Below are positions 18,401 to 25,936 of a stretch of DNA of 42,011 bases, piece by piece (the first letter of the stretch is position 1; every line of letters starts with the position of its first letter). Position numbers and translations under genes: made by a program. Origin of the DNA: Thermomonas sp. Lineage in GTDB: Bacteria > Pseudomonadota > Gammaproteobacteria > Xanthomonadales > Xanthomonadaceae. The notes beneath the pieces were generated by a model. That model had not been told where the DNA came from, made no database searches, and saw nothing but the letters and a program-made list of their open reading frames with translations. The stretch spans positions 1 to 42,011 of the forward strand of contig NZ_JAHRWW010000037.1 of the NCBI RefSeq assembly GCF_019104945.1, in the 5' to 3' direction.

Positions 18401-19333
18401 GTCGCGAATTTCACCACCCGCGCCCGTTGAGGCACCGGGGAACGGAGCAATCGCGGTGGGGTGATTATGGGTTTCCACCTTGATGCAGAACGCCGAATCG
18501 GTCACCGCTTCGCTACGGTATTGCTGTGTTACTGGATCCGGGCGCCAGCGCGCACTGGCGTAGCCTTCCACCACCGCCGCGTTATCGCTATACGCCGACA
18601 GCGTGTGCTCGGGCGTGGTGGCGTGGGTGTGCTTGATCATTTTGAACAGCGACAGCGGCTGCGTCTGGCCGTTGATCGTCCAACTCGCGTTGAAAATCTT
18701 ATGCCGACAGTGTTCGGAGTTCGCTTGCGCGAACATCATTAGCTCGACGTCGTGCGGGTCGCGGCCCAGTTCGGCATAGCGCGTGCGCAGGTATTCAATT
18801 TCATCATCGGCAAGCGCTAAACCAAGGCGCGCATTGGCTGCCTCCAGCTGCGCCAGCGGAATCACTTCTACCTCACCCGCAGGCTGCGCGGCAAACAGCG
18901 CCACGCCGTGCTCGCGTGTGGCCAAGAGCGATTGCGTCATCGGGTCGCAGAGGTGCTTGCTTAGTGCTGCCTGCGCGGCAGCGTCCTGCGGCCAGCCCAG
19001 CAGGTCGATGCGCATACCGCGCTCGACGCGCTTGACCGGTTGCCCAGCGCCACGCAGCAGCTCGGTGGACTTGCTGGCCCACGGCGAGAGCGTGCCAAGG
19101 CGCGGCACGACAAATAGCGTGAACGCATCGGGTGCAGGAGCGGCAAAGCCTTCCTCCGCCTGCAAGATACGGCGCAATGCGGCCATATCGGGCGCGCTAC
19201 CGGGTTCGACATCAACCCAGTAACCGTGCCAAGTCCCGGCAATTTTCAAGCCGGGCGCGATGGATTGAAGACGATCTTGTAAACGGTCGCGACGAAATGG
19301 CGACAGGGCGGAAGCGCCCTCGAGGACGATCAT
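15434..19333 (-). CDS. purL: Phosphoribosylformylglycinamidine synthase (long, single-chain)
   Basis: PurL converts FGAR, glutamine and ATP to FGAM in the fourth step of purine synthesis. The 1299-residue chain has the order of the long form: N-terminal PurS-like domain, linker, two ATPase-type halves ([12 protein letters not shown] and [32 protein letters not shown] are diagnostic; the second half starts with [10 protein letters not shown]), and a C-terminal glutaminase. The glutaminase triad is visible: Cys1144 in LGICNGC, His1264 and Glu1266 in MPHPER. Start ATG 19333 gives the typical [11 protein letters not shown]-terminus; a TTG three codons upstream is also in frame. It is the same strand as dsbC but 67 bases away. 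Confidence 0.97.
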   Translation of the reverse strand: MIVLEGASALSPFRRDRLQDRLQSIAPGLKIAGTWHGYWVDVEPGSAPDMAALRRILQAEEGFAAPAPDAFTLFVVPRLGTLSPWASKSTELLRGAGQPVKRVERGMRIDLLGWPQDAAAQAALSKHLCDPMTQSLLATREHGVALFAAQPAGEVEVIPLAQLEAANARLGLALADDEIEYLRTRYAELGRDPHDVELMMFAQANSEHCRHKIFNASWTINGQTQPLSLFKMIKHTHATTPEHTLSAYSDNAAVVEGYASARWRPDPVTQQYRSEAVTDSAFCIKVETHNHPTAIAPFPGASTGAGGEIRDEGATGRGGRPKAGLCGFSVSHLRIPGLAQPWEAARSLNPRMASAFEIMRDGPLGGAAFNNEFGRPNLTGYFRSFELHEGSLPDGSRLTRAYDKPIMLAGGLGAMDRVQVEKLRLSHGDAVIVLGGPAMLIGLGGGAASSVASGDTSEDLDFASVQRENPEMERRAQEVIDCCVALGDDNPILCIHDVGAGGLSNAIPELLHDSSVGGDIDLGKVPKDDPSLSPMQLWCNESQERYVLGVAQSRLAEFEALCVRERCPFAVVGTATSTEHLRVGYAGQPPAIDLPMDVLFGKPPKMHRDTAHPAPPQWPQADTDTLELHEAGLRVLAHPTVAAKSFLINIGDRFVGGLTARDQMIGPWQIPVADCAITYAGFDGQAGEAMAIGERTPLALLDAAASARMAVGEAITNLMAAPLEAFNRIKLSANWMAAAGHAGEDARLFDAVKAVGMELCPELELSIPVGKDSLSMQAQWQADGAAQKSVSPVSLIVSAFAPVLDVRKQLTPLLRRDIDSDLWLIGLGGGRQRMGGSILAQCYPEANDGHVLPAFGGDAPDLDDPQRLRALFELVQEAREDGLLLAYHDRSDGGVFAALCEMAFASHLGLDIQLNGWGDSRIDDPLRVLFNEELGAVVQVPVEERAAFADLVAQHGLIECAQRIAVPTTAATIRIADGDEVLAQWRWDELFDAWWTVTHAMQKLRDNPACADSERDSLRRFDAPGLQPTLSFDAAEDIAAPFIATGARPKVAILREQGVNSQIETAYAFDRAGFNAYDVHMSDLIAGRFDLNDFQGFVACGGFSYGDVLGAGRGWATSILERPALRDMFSQFFARESSFALGICNGCQMMAQLRDIIPGSEHWPTFQRNASEQFEARLALLEVAQSPSIFLRGMEGSRIPVAVAHGEGRAVFANAVDQAAVDVALRYSEGGQVANHYPANPNGSPDGIAGVASRDGRVTILMPHPERTLRSGNFSWAPSEWPEDAPWQRMFRNARVWLG

Positions 19334-19362
19334 GTCCGGCAACAGGCAGTGAACGGTCCATT

Positions 19363-19368
19363 ATTGTA
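19363..19368 (-). promoter_or_regulatory. Candidate -10 box of purL
   Basis: On the minus strand TACAAT (5 of 6 matches to TATAAT) lies 29 bases upstream of the purL ATG. No good -35 is seen at 16-18 bp, so the promoter call is weak. A separate promoter is plausible because an imperfect hairpin with a short T-run (19391-19415) spans the dsbC stop. Confidence 0.3.
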
Positions 19369-19390
19369 GCCGAGCTAGCCGCCTCGGGCG

Positions 19391-19415
19391 AAAACCGCGC
19401 TTAACCGGCGGTTTT
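19391..19415 (-). terminator. Weak terminator-like hairpin at the end of dsbC
   Basis: AAAACCGC (19391-19398) and GCGGTTTT (19408-19415) form an 8-bp inverted repeat with a 9-base loop that contains the dsbC stop codon. On the minus strand the right arm ends in only four T before CG, so termination would be partial. Confidence 0.35.
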
Positions 19416-20207
19416 TTCCTTCGCTAACGCGTCCAAACGCTCCAGCAAAGCTTCCGGTGGCAAGTAGCCGCCTAACACGCGTCCATCCGAATTCAAGATC
19501 ATCGGCGTGCCTTCCAGCCCCATCTGCTGACCGGCGTGGTATTGCATATCGACAGGGGTTTTAGCGCAACTGCTGCGGCTTACGACGCGGTCGTTCTTGG
19601 CATCGGTCAACGCTTTCTTGCGATCTGGCGCGCACCATACCGCCACCATTTTGCGGTAGTCGTCACTGCCAAGGCCCGCACGCGGGAAGGCGAGGTATTC
19701 CACGCGAATACCGAGCTTGTTGTACTGCTCAATTTCCGAATGGAACTTGCGGCAGAACCCGCACTCGACGTCGGTGAGTACCGCCACCGTGTATTTGGTG
19801 ATGCCTTTGGGCGCAAACACAATGCGATCAGCCTCTGGAATGGTGGCCAGCACCTGCTTGCGCACCTTAGCCATGGCTAGATCACTCAGATTCTGGCGTT
19901 TGTCTAAATCAAGCAGGGTGCCTTGCAGCAGATAGTGGCCATCGTCGCTCACATACAACACCTGCCCACCGGCGATTACCTGACGAAACCCCTTCACCGG
20001 CGCAGCTTCGATACTGTCCACCTGAATTCGCGCATCCAGCTTACGCAGCGCTTCACGCGCCGCAGCTTCGGGCGTACCCGCCGCAAACGTCGGCTCCTTG
20101 GCTGCCGTAGTTTCTGCAGCAGGCACCGCTGCTGTGGGCGCGGTAGTGCTTTGCGCGCAAGCAGAGAGGCTTAAGCTAAGAAGAAGAGGCAGAACAAGAC
20201 GTTTCAT
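19401..20207 (-). CDS. dsbC: Thiol:disulfide isomerase DsbC, predicted lipoprotein
   Basis: A 268-residue thioredoxin-fold protein of the DsbC/DsbG family. The active site is Cys149-Gly-Phe-Cys152, a second structural disulfide is likely between Cys192 and Cys214, and the cis-proline loop is GTPM (Thr234-Pro235). The N-terminal dimerisation domain covers about 50-115. The signal peptide ends in the lipobox LSAC with Cys17 and is followed by an Ala/Thr/Pro-rich linker, so the protein is probably membrane-anchored rather than soluble like Escherichia coli DsbC. It would correct wrong disulfides in exported proteins, including type II substrates. GGAG precedes the ATG. Confidence 0.93.
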   Translation of the reverse strand: MKRLVLPLLLSLSLSACAQSTTAPTAAVPAAETTAAKEPTFAAGTPEAAAREALRKLDARIQVDSIEAAPVKGFRQVIAGGQVLYVSDDGHYLLQGTLLDLDKRQNLSDLAMAKVRKQVLATIPEADRIVFAPKGITKYTVAVLTDVECGFCRKFHSEIEQYNKLGIRVEYLAFPRAGLGSDDYRKMVAVWCAPDRKKALTDAKNDRVVSRSSCAKTPVDMQYHAGQQMGLEGTPMILNSDGRVLGGYLPPEALLERLDALAKEKTAG

Positions 20208-20289
20208 GGAAGCTCCGTGATCAAACGATTGGCCCCAGCAAGGGGTTAGCCAGTCATTGTCGCACGCTTAAATGGCCTGCTTCTGAACG

Positions 20290-21255
20290 TCACGCACGCG
20301 GATGGTGCTGCGCGTGCAGCGCGCGCAGGCGGTCGCGCGCCACCAAGGTGTAGATTTGCGTGGTGGACAGCGAACTATGCCCAAGCAGCAGCTGCAGCGC
20401 GCGCAAATCGGCACCGTGGTTCAGCAAATGAGTGGCGAAACTGTGGCGCAACCCGTGCGGGCTAACCCGCGCCGGGTCAATGCCCGCCAGCACCGCGTAG
20501 CGTTTCACCAAACGCCAAAACGCTTGACGGCTGAGTGCTGCGCCGCCCGTTTCCACAAACAAATGCACTACTTTTCCCGGTGCTTGCGCACCTGCTAGCA
20601 GCGCCGCGCGCGCCTCCTGCTGATAGCGCGTGAGCCAATGCATGGATTCCTCACCCAGCGGCACCAACCGTTCTTTGCTGCCCTTGCCCAGTACGCGCAA
20701 GACGCCTTGCCGCAGATTCAGCGCAGTGGCGGGAAGCTCCACCAACTCGCTGACCCGCAGTCCGCAGGCGTACATCAGCTCCAGCATGGCGCGGTCGCGC
20801 AGCCCGCATGGCAAGGCGCAGTCTGGTGCTTCCAGCAGCGCCGCCACTTGCGCCTCAGATAGCGCTTTTGGCAACAGCTTCGGCAAACTAGGCGACTGCA
20901 AAAGCGCCGCCGGGTCTGTTTCACACTGCCCCGTTCGTACGCCCCACGCGTAAAACGCACGCACGCACGACAGCAGCCGCGCACTGCTGCGTGGGGTATA
21001 GCCTTCGCGCGCGCGCAGGGCGAGATAATCGAACAAATCTTGCCGACGCGCCTGCATCAGCAGCGGCTTACTTTCGGTATGCAGCCAGCGCGCTAGGCCG
21101 CTCAAGTCACTGTGATACGCGGCCAATGACGCTTTCGCCAGACCGTACTCGGCCCATGCCGCGTCCAAAAAACGCTCCACACAGGCCACATCTTCCGCGC
21201 GCGCTTCGGGCAGGTGGTGTGTCCATTGGCGGCGGTCGGCGGTGGTGGTGGTCAT
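20290..21255 (-). CDS. xerD: Site-specific tyrosine recombinase XerD
   Basis: The 321-residue recombinase resolves chromosome dimers at dif with XerC. All catalytic residues are present: Arg167 (CGLRVSEL), Lys191 (GKGSKERLVPLG), His267-x-x-Arg270 (HGLRHSFATHLL), His293 (LGHSS) and Tyr302 (TTQIYT). The N-terminal SAM-like core-binding domain covers about 20-110. XerD rather than XerC is supported by the adjacent dsbC, a common gammaproteobacterial pairing, and by family patterns, but the split is not certain. ATG 21255 gives the normal length; it lies only 12 bp from the nearest start codon of the divergent RDD gene. Confidence 0.92.
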   Translation of the reverse strand: MTTTTADRRQWTHHLPEARAEDVACVERFLDAAWAEYGLAKASLAAYHSDLSGLARWLHTESKPLLMQARRQDLFDYLALRAREGYTPRSSARLLSCVRAFYAWGVRTGQCETDPAALLQSPSLPKLLPKALSEAQVAALLEAPDCALPCGLRDRAMLELMYACGLRVSELVELPATALNLRQGVLRVLGKGSKERLVPLGEESMHWLTRYQQEARAALLAGAQAPGKVVHLFVETGGAALSRQAFWRLVKRYAVLAGIDPARVSPHGLRHSFATHLLNHGADLRALQLLLGHSSLSTTQIYTLVARDRLRALHAQHHPRA

Positions 21256-21273
21256 TGACGCTATCCTATGCTG
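21256..21273. promoter_or_regulatory. Near-symmetric shared -10 region between xerD and the RDD gene
   Basis: Only 12 bp separate the xerD ATG and the first RDD ATG. The spacer holds CTATCCTATG: TATCCT (21262-21267) on the plus strand and TAGGAT (21268-21263) on the minus strand. Each matches TATAAT at four of six positions. Each is followed by a 6-7 base discriminator leading exactly to ATG 21274 or ATG 21255. This fits a bidirectional promoter giving leaderless mRNAs, but no -35 was found on the plus side. Confidence 0.35.
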
Positions 21274-21708
21274 ATGTCTGATCTTGAACACCCTACCCCG
21301 CTCATCGGCTGGCGCCTGCTGGCGCTGCTGTACGACTTCTTCCCGCTGCTCGCGCTATGGTTTGTTACGGCTGCGGGCTTCACCCTACTCCACGGCGATG
21401 CGGTACGCGGCGGCTGGTTGGGGGCGCTGGAGTTCTTCACCCTGTGGCTGATCACCGGGTTCTACGCGGTCATCAGCTGGCAGCGCGGCGGCCAAACCAT
21501 CGGCATGCGCGCATGGCGGTTGCAGCTTCGCACGCATAACAACGCCCCCTTGCAGCGCCGTTTGCTGTGGCTGCGCTACGTTGTGGGAAGTATCTCGTTG
21601 CTGGCCTGCGGCCTAGGCTTTTGGTGGGCGTGGATCGACCGCAACCGCCTCACGTGGCATGACCGCATCAGCGCCACCTACCTGCAGCGTCTGCCCAAAC
21701 GCGGCTAA
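21274..21708 (+). CDS. RDD family membrane protein
   Basis: A 144-residue integral membrane protein with the RDD pattern: an Arg early in helix 1 (WRLLALLYDFFPLLALWF, where D is the second family residue) and a late Asp in TWHDRISATYLQ. It has three to four hydrophobic helices with the conserved GQTIGMRAWRLQL segment before the third. RDD proteins have been linked to transport, but the function is unknown for most members. The start could be ATG 21268 or 21274; the second is preferred because a -10-like box sits right in front. Its TAA overlaps the lptG TAG on the other strand (CTAA, 21705-21708). Confidence 0.85.
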   Translation: MSDLEHPTPLIGWRLLALLYDFFPLLALWFVTAAGFTLLHGDAVRGGWLGALEFFTLWLITGFYAVISWQRGGQTIGMRAWRLQLRTHNNAPLQRRLLWLRYVVGSISLLACGLGFWWAWIDRNRLTWHDRISATYLQRLPKRG

Positions 21709-22802
21709 CCGCTGCGGCGATGGAAGAACAGATACGACACACCCAGCATGACGATGGGGGGAATGGCATAGGCCACGCGGAAATCGAAGTGGTAGATGCT
21801 CGCCAGCTTGGTAACGATCATCTGCAGCATCCAAAAGCCCAACGCGAAGACAATGCCGATAAACACTCGCTTGCCGTAGCCGCCACTGCGCAATGAGCCA
21901 AACGCAAATGGAATGGCCGCAAGGCACAGCGCCAGCACATTGATGGGGTAGAACCAGCGCCCCCAATACACGCGCTCAAAATCACCCGCATCCATGCCGT
22001 TGCGTTTGCGGTATTCAATGCTGTCATGCAGCGCCATCGTGCCCATATTGCTCGGGCGGGTCACACTGGACGCCAATGCAGCTTCGTCCAACTGCGACTG
22101 CCAGCGCTCTTCGGCCACCTGCGCCTGCTGCACACTCTTTTCACCAAAGCGCACGCGATCCACCTTGCGCAACACCCAGCCTCCGGGGCGGTGCTCCGCC
22201 TGTTCTGCGGTAGCAATCGACTTCAAACGGCCGTCGTGTTCAAACTCAAACAGACGCACCCCACGCAGTTCTAACCAGCGGTCATCACCGCGCTGCTTTT
22301 GCTCGCCGGTGGCGGCATTAAGAAACACGCCCCCTTCGCGCGCCCAAAGGCCACTGAATTTCGACACCACCATATTGTTGTAACGCACTGTACGTAGTGC
22401 ACGCGCGTACTCATCACCTTTGGGGGCCAAGGTTTCGCCGTTGATCACCATCAGCGCGGTCAATAGTGAAAGCGAGAGCAGCACCGAGGCGCCGATGCGT
22501 CGCCGCGATAGCCCTAGGGCACGCAGCGCGGTTAATTCGGATGAAGCCGCCATCTGCCCTAGCCCCAGCAGCGCGCCAATCAGCGCCGCCGTGGGAAACA
22601 AGAGATACGCCTGCGAAGGCAGCGACACGCCAGTGACCACGATGGCATGGCTCAGGGTATAGCCGCCCTTACCGATATCGCCCACCTCTCCGGCAAACGC
22701 CAGCACGGTTTGTAGGCCAAGCAACACACCCCACGCCGCCAGCACGCCGGTGAGTACCGAACGCGCGATATAGCTGTCGTGCAGCCGTGGAAAATGCTTC
22801 AT
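21705..22802 (-). CDS. lptG: LPS export permease LptG
   Basis: A 365-residue permease of the YjgP/YjgQ family. It has three membrane helices at the N-terminus, a periplasmic jellyroll of about 160 residues, and three helices at the C-terminus (from INVLALCLAAIPFAFGSL). With LptF and the LptB ATPase it extracts lipopolysaccharide from the inner membrane. The coupling-helix region SSELTALRALGLSRRRI is clear. Start ATG 22802 overlaps the lptF stop (ATGA); a longer in-frame extension into lptF is rejected. LptG rather than LptF is inferred from gene order and the N-terminal pattern. Confidence 0.94.
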   Translation of the reverse strand: MKHFPRLHDSYIARSVLTGVLAAWGVLLGLQTVLAFAGEVGDIGKGGYTLSHAIVVTGVSLPSQAYLLFPTAALIGALLGLGQMAASSELTALRALGLSRRRIGASVLLSLSLLTALMVINGETLAPKGDEYARALRTVRYNNMVVSKFSGLWAREGGVFLNAATGEQKQRGDDRWLELRGVRLFEFEHDGRLKSIATAEQAEHRPGGWVLRKVDRVRFGEKSVQQAQVAEERWQSQLDEAALASSVTRPSNMGTMALHDSIEYRKRNGMDAGDFERVYWGRWFYPINVLALCLAAIPFAFGSLRSGGYGKRVFIGIVFALGFWMLQMIVTKLASIYHFDFRVAYAIPPIVMLGVSYLFFHRRSG

Positions 22803-23878
22803 CGCCGCCACCACGCTTTGCGCACGCGTCCGTCGCGGGCATACAGCCATGCGCCCAAGGCCAACAGCGGCAGCAGCAGCCACCACAGCCCCAGCGCGAT
22901 CGGCAGCTTGCCCGTGGCCAGCCAACTGGTGCCCAGCATCATCATGAAAATACCGAATAGATACGCGAAAAATGCCAGCAGCAAGGCGCCGTGACGCGAC
23001 TGCCGTGGCGCACTACGCGCCAGCGGCACCGCCAGCAGCGCGAACGCCAGCGCCAGTAGCGGCGGCGCGATGCGCCAGTGCAGTTCGGCGCGCGCGGGTA
23101 CCGCCGCATCACTTAGCAGCGCCAATGTGGGCTTCAGCTCCGGCGCTTCGGAAATGCCGCCCTGCTCGGGTGCAGGCAGTAGCAGCTCGTTGCGCGCATA
23201 GCGCATCAGCCGGTAATCCAAATCGTGCCCACTGGCCGGGCCTTCCACGCGGAAGCCATCCAGCAGCGCCAGCACGCGCGCGCCGTTATCGCGATACAGC
23301 TCGCCGCCGCGTGCGGTGGCGACATCCATTCGGCCATTGCGTTCGCGAAAGACAAACACCTGTTCCAACTGCGTGCCGTCGCTAGACATCTTCCCTGCAT
23401 AGGCCACGCCGCCATTAGCAATGGGCGTAAACCGGCCCGGCTCAAACCCCGCCACCAGCAAATTGCGATTGGCTTCGGCCACCATCGACTGCCCCACCCG
23501 GTTGGCCCACGGCCCCAGCCACAGCGAGCACAGCGCAATGATCAGCAGCACCGGCACCACCACCAGCAGCAACGGCCGCAGCAAGCGGCGCGGGCCCACG
23601 CCTACTGCGGTGAGCACATACATTTCTGAATCGCGGTACAGCCGCCCCACCGCCAGCAGCAGGCCCAACAGCAGCGCCAGCGGCAAAATAAGCGGCAAAT
23701 AATTGAGCAAACGCAGCCCCAGTTGCGACAACAGCAGCGGCGGTGGCAGGCTGCCACGTGCCATCTCGCCCACCAGATCGGCAAACACGCCGCCAAGGCT
23801 GACCATGCCCAGCACCACCAGCGCCGCAAACACGGCGCGCGCAAATTCCATACTGAGGTAGCGGTCTAATTTCGGCAT
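22799..23878 (-). CDS. lptF: LPS export permease LptF
   Basis: The 359-residue partner permease of LptG, with the same 3 helices / periplasmic beta-jellyroll / 3 helices plan. The N-terminus [20 protein letters not shown] and the coupling segment [18 protein letters not shown] are typical. The gene is divergent from pepA across 132 bp, as in Escherichia coli, where lptFG and pepA-holC-valS also face away from each other. LptBFGC drives LPS, including any O-polysaccharide made by the cluster at 30851-41490, toward the outer membrane. Confidence 0.94.
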   Translation of the reverse strand: MPKLDRYLSMEFARAVFAALVVLGMVSLGGVFADLVGEMARGSLPPPLLLSQLGLRLLNYLPLILPLALLLGLLLAVGRLYRDSEMYVLTAVGVGPRRLLRPLLLVVVPVLLIIALCSLWLGPWANRVGQSMVAEANRNLLVAGFEPGRFTPIANGGVAYAGKMSSDGTQLEQVFVFRERNGRMDVATARGGELYRDNGARVLALLDGFRVEGPASGHDLDYRLMRYARNELLLPAPEQGGISEAPELKPTLALLSDAAVPARAELHWRIAPPLLALAFALLAVPLARSAPRQSRHGALLLAFFAYLFGIFMMMLGTSWLATGKLPIALGLWWLLLPLLALGAWLYARDGRVRKAWWRR

Positions 23879-24010
23879 CCGGCCTGTCTTGCCTTAGAAT
23901 TAAGAGTTTACTGCCAACAGCATGGCTGCCTGCCGCAGTCGCATAGTGTAAGCGACGCCAACCAGCCTGCCTGTATGGCCCCCCACCCGCCAGCCCGGAT
24001 ACCTTGTTCG
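23879..24010. promoter_or_regulatory. Divergent promoter region between lptF and pepA
   Basis: This 132-bp spacer separates two outward-facing operons, so promoters for both should lie here. It contains an AT-rich patch (23895-23913) next to TTGGCA on the lptF strand and TAGTGT near 23946 on the pepA strand. Neither has a consensus partner box at proper spacing, so I do not assign exact promoters. Confidence 0.4.
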
Positions 24011-25492
24011 ATGAGCCTCGAATTTCACCTGAATCAGTCCTCCCCCGCCACTGCTGCACTTGATTGCGTGATCGCAGGCGTCTTTGCCGACGGCAGCCTA
24101 ACCCCCGCCGCACAAGCCCTCGACACCGCCTGCGGGGGGCGTATTCAAGCCCTTGTCACGCGCGGCGACGTGTCTGGGAAAACCGGCAAAACCGCCCTAC
24201 TGCACGATCTTACCGGCATCACCGCACCGCGCGTACTGCTAATTGGTCTTGGCGAAGCGGCCAAATTCGGCGTTCCGCAGTATCTCAAAGCCGTGGGCGA
24301 TGCCGCGCGCGCATTGAAAACCGGCCCGGTAACAAGCGCCTTGTTCACCCTTACCGATGCCCCGGTAAAAGACCGCGAGAACGCGTGGAGCATCCGTCAG
24401 GCCGTGATCGCCGCCGATCATGCCTGCTACCGCTACACCGCAACGCTGGGCGCAAAAAACAAAAAGCGTGACGAAAAAGGCCTGCAGCAACTGCATATCG
24501 CGGGCAGTGATGCCACCGCGTTGGCGCAGGGCGTGGCCATTGCGGCGGGCGTGCAGTTCACCCGCGAGCTGGGCAACCTGCCGCCGAACATCTGCAACCC
24601 GGCCTATGTGGCGCAACAGGCACAAGATTTTGCTGCAAATAAGCCCGGCGTCACCTGCGACATCTTGGACGACACCGCAATGGAAGCCCTCGGCATGGGC
24701 TCGCTGCTGGCGGTGGCACGCGGTAGCGCGCAGCGGCCGCGCCTTGTTGTGCTGAAGTACAACAACGGCGGCGACGCCAAGCCCTATGTGCTGGTGGGCA
24801 AGGGCATCACCTTCGACACCGGCGGCGTGAACTTGAAGACGCAGGGCGGCATCGAGGAAATGAAGTACGACATGTGCGGCGCAGGCAGCGTGCTGGGCAC
24901 CTTCGTGGCCGCAGTGGGCATGGGTCTGCAGCTGAATCTGGTCTGCATTGCCGCGGCGGTGGAAAACGCCATCGACGGCGATAGCTACCGTCCGTCGGAT
25001 GTCATCACCGCGATGTCGGGCAAGACCATTGAAGTGGGCAATACCGACGCCGAAGGCCGCCTGATCCTGTGCGACGCGCTGACCTATGCGCAGCGCTTCG
25101 AGCCCGCCGCATTGGTGGACGTGGCCACCCTTACCGGCGCCTGCATGGTGGCGCTGGGCAAATACGCCACCGGCGTGATGACCAAAACCAGCCACGACTT
25201 GGCACGCGAAATTCTGGATGCGGGCGAAACCGTGTTCGACCGCGGCTGGCAGCTGCCGCTATGGGACGAATACCAGCCGATGCTGGATTCGGCGTTTGCC
25301 GACGTGTACAACATCGGCGGCCGCTGGGCTGGCGCGATTACCGCCGGCTGCTTCCTGTCGCGCTTCACCGACGGCCAGCGCTGGGTGCACCTAGACATTG
25401 CCGGCTCCGCCAGTGACGACGGCAAGATGGGCATGGCCACCGGCCGCCCGGTCGGCATGCTCAGCCAGTGGCTGCTGGATCGCGCGGGCTGA
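24011..25492 (+). CDS. pepA: Leucyl aminopeptidase PepA (M17)
   Basis: A 493-residue cytoplasmic di-metal aminopeptidase that forms hexamers. The M17 metal ligands and active-site residues are visible: Lys264 and Asp269 in [11 protein letters not shown], Asp287 in MKYDMCGA, and the signature NTDAEGR (344-350; Asp346, Glu348, Arg350). In some gammaproteobacteria PepA also binds DNA as a Xer accessory and transcription factor; xerD is nearby, but no functional link is shown. ATG 24011 gives a normal N-terminus (MSLEFHL); an in-frame ATG at 23975 adds 12 unlikely residues. Confidence 0.96.
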   Translation: MSLEFHLNQSSPATAALDCVIAGVFADGSLTPAAQALDTACGGRIQALVTRGDVSGKTGKTALLHDLTGITAPRVLLIGLGEAAKFGVPQYLKAVGDAARALKTGPVTSALFTLTDAPVKDRENAWSIRQAVIAADHACYRYTATLGAKNKKRDEKGLQQLHIAGSDATALAQGVAIAAGVQFTRELGNLPPNICNPAYVAQQAQDFAANKPGVTCDILDDTAMEALGMGSLLAVARGSAQRPRLVVLKYNNGGDAKPYVLVGKGITFDTGGVNLKTQGGIEEMKYDMCGAGSVLGTFVAAVGMGLQLNLVCIAAAVENAIDGDSYRPSDVITAMSGKTIEVGNTDAEGRLILCDALTYAQRFEPAALVDVATLTGACMVALGKYATGVMTKTSHDLAREILDAGETVFDRGWQLPLWDEYQPMLDSAFADVYNIGGRWAGAITAGCFLSRFTDGQRWVHLDIAGSASDDGKMGMATGRPVGMLSQWLLDRAG

Positions 25493-25502
25493 TTCCGCCA
25501 CC

Positions 25503-25928
25503 ATGCAACGCGCCCATTTCTACCTGATCGACAAGCCCCGCTTCCGCGAGCAGCCGCTGCTGCTGGTCTGCGAGCTGGCGAAACGGGCGGTTGCCGCCAA
25601 TCTCCCCACGCTAATCCTAGCGCGCGATCAGGCGCAGGCCGAAGCCTTGGACGACCTACTCTGGTCGTTCGAGGAAGATGCCTTTATTCCGCACCAAATT
25701 GCAGGCATGGATGAAGACGAGGACGAGGCCAACGTCCTTATCGCCACACCCGCGCTCGACGTTGCACTGCGCCCGCTGCTGATCAACCTGCGCGACATCG
25801 CACCCAACGGTCAATTCGACCGCGTGCTGGAAGTGGTGCCCGCCGACCCAGCCGCGCGCGGCCCGCTGCGCGAGCGCTGGAAGCATTACCAATCGCTCGG
25901 TTTCGAGCTCAAAAAATTCGACATGTGA
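25503..25928 (+). CDS. holC: DNA polymerase III chi subunit HolC
   Basis: The 141-residue chi subunit of the clamp-loader complex bridges psi (HolD) and single-strand binding protein. The N-terminus ARx-type strand [27 protein letters not shown] and the mid segment [20 protein letters not shown] are characteristic. The C-terminal part [19 protein letters not shown] is also typical. The start at 25503 follows the pepA stop by 10 bases. The stop overlaps an in-frame GTG alternative start for valS. Order pepA-holC-valS is conserved in many gammaproteobacteria. Confidence 0.95.
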   Translation: MQRAHFYLIDKPRFREQPLLLVCELAKRAVAANLPTLILARDQAQAEALDDLLWSFEEDAFIPHQIAGMDEDEDEANVLIATPALDVALRPLLINLRDIAPNGQFDRVLEVVPADPAARGPLRERWKHYQSLGFELKKFDM

Positions 25929-25936
25929 CACGCCTC

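Noticed and set aside
20230-20255. CCCC/GGGG stem between xerD and dsbC as a possible terminator
   Set aside because: Only four strong pairs and no T-tract on the minus strand.
24239-25195. 318-codon minus-strand frame opposite pepA
   Set aside because: Low-complexity complement of pepA; no family pattern.
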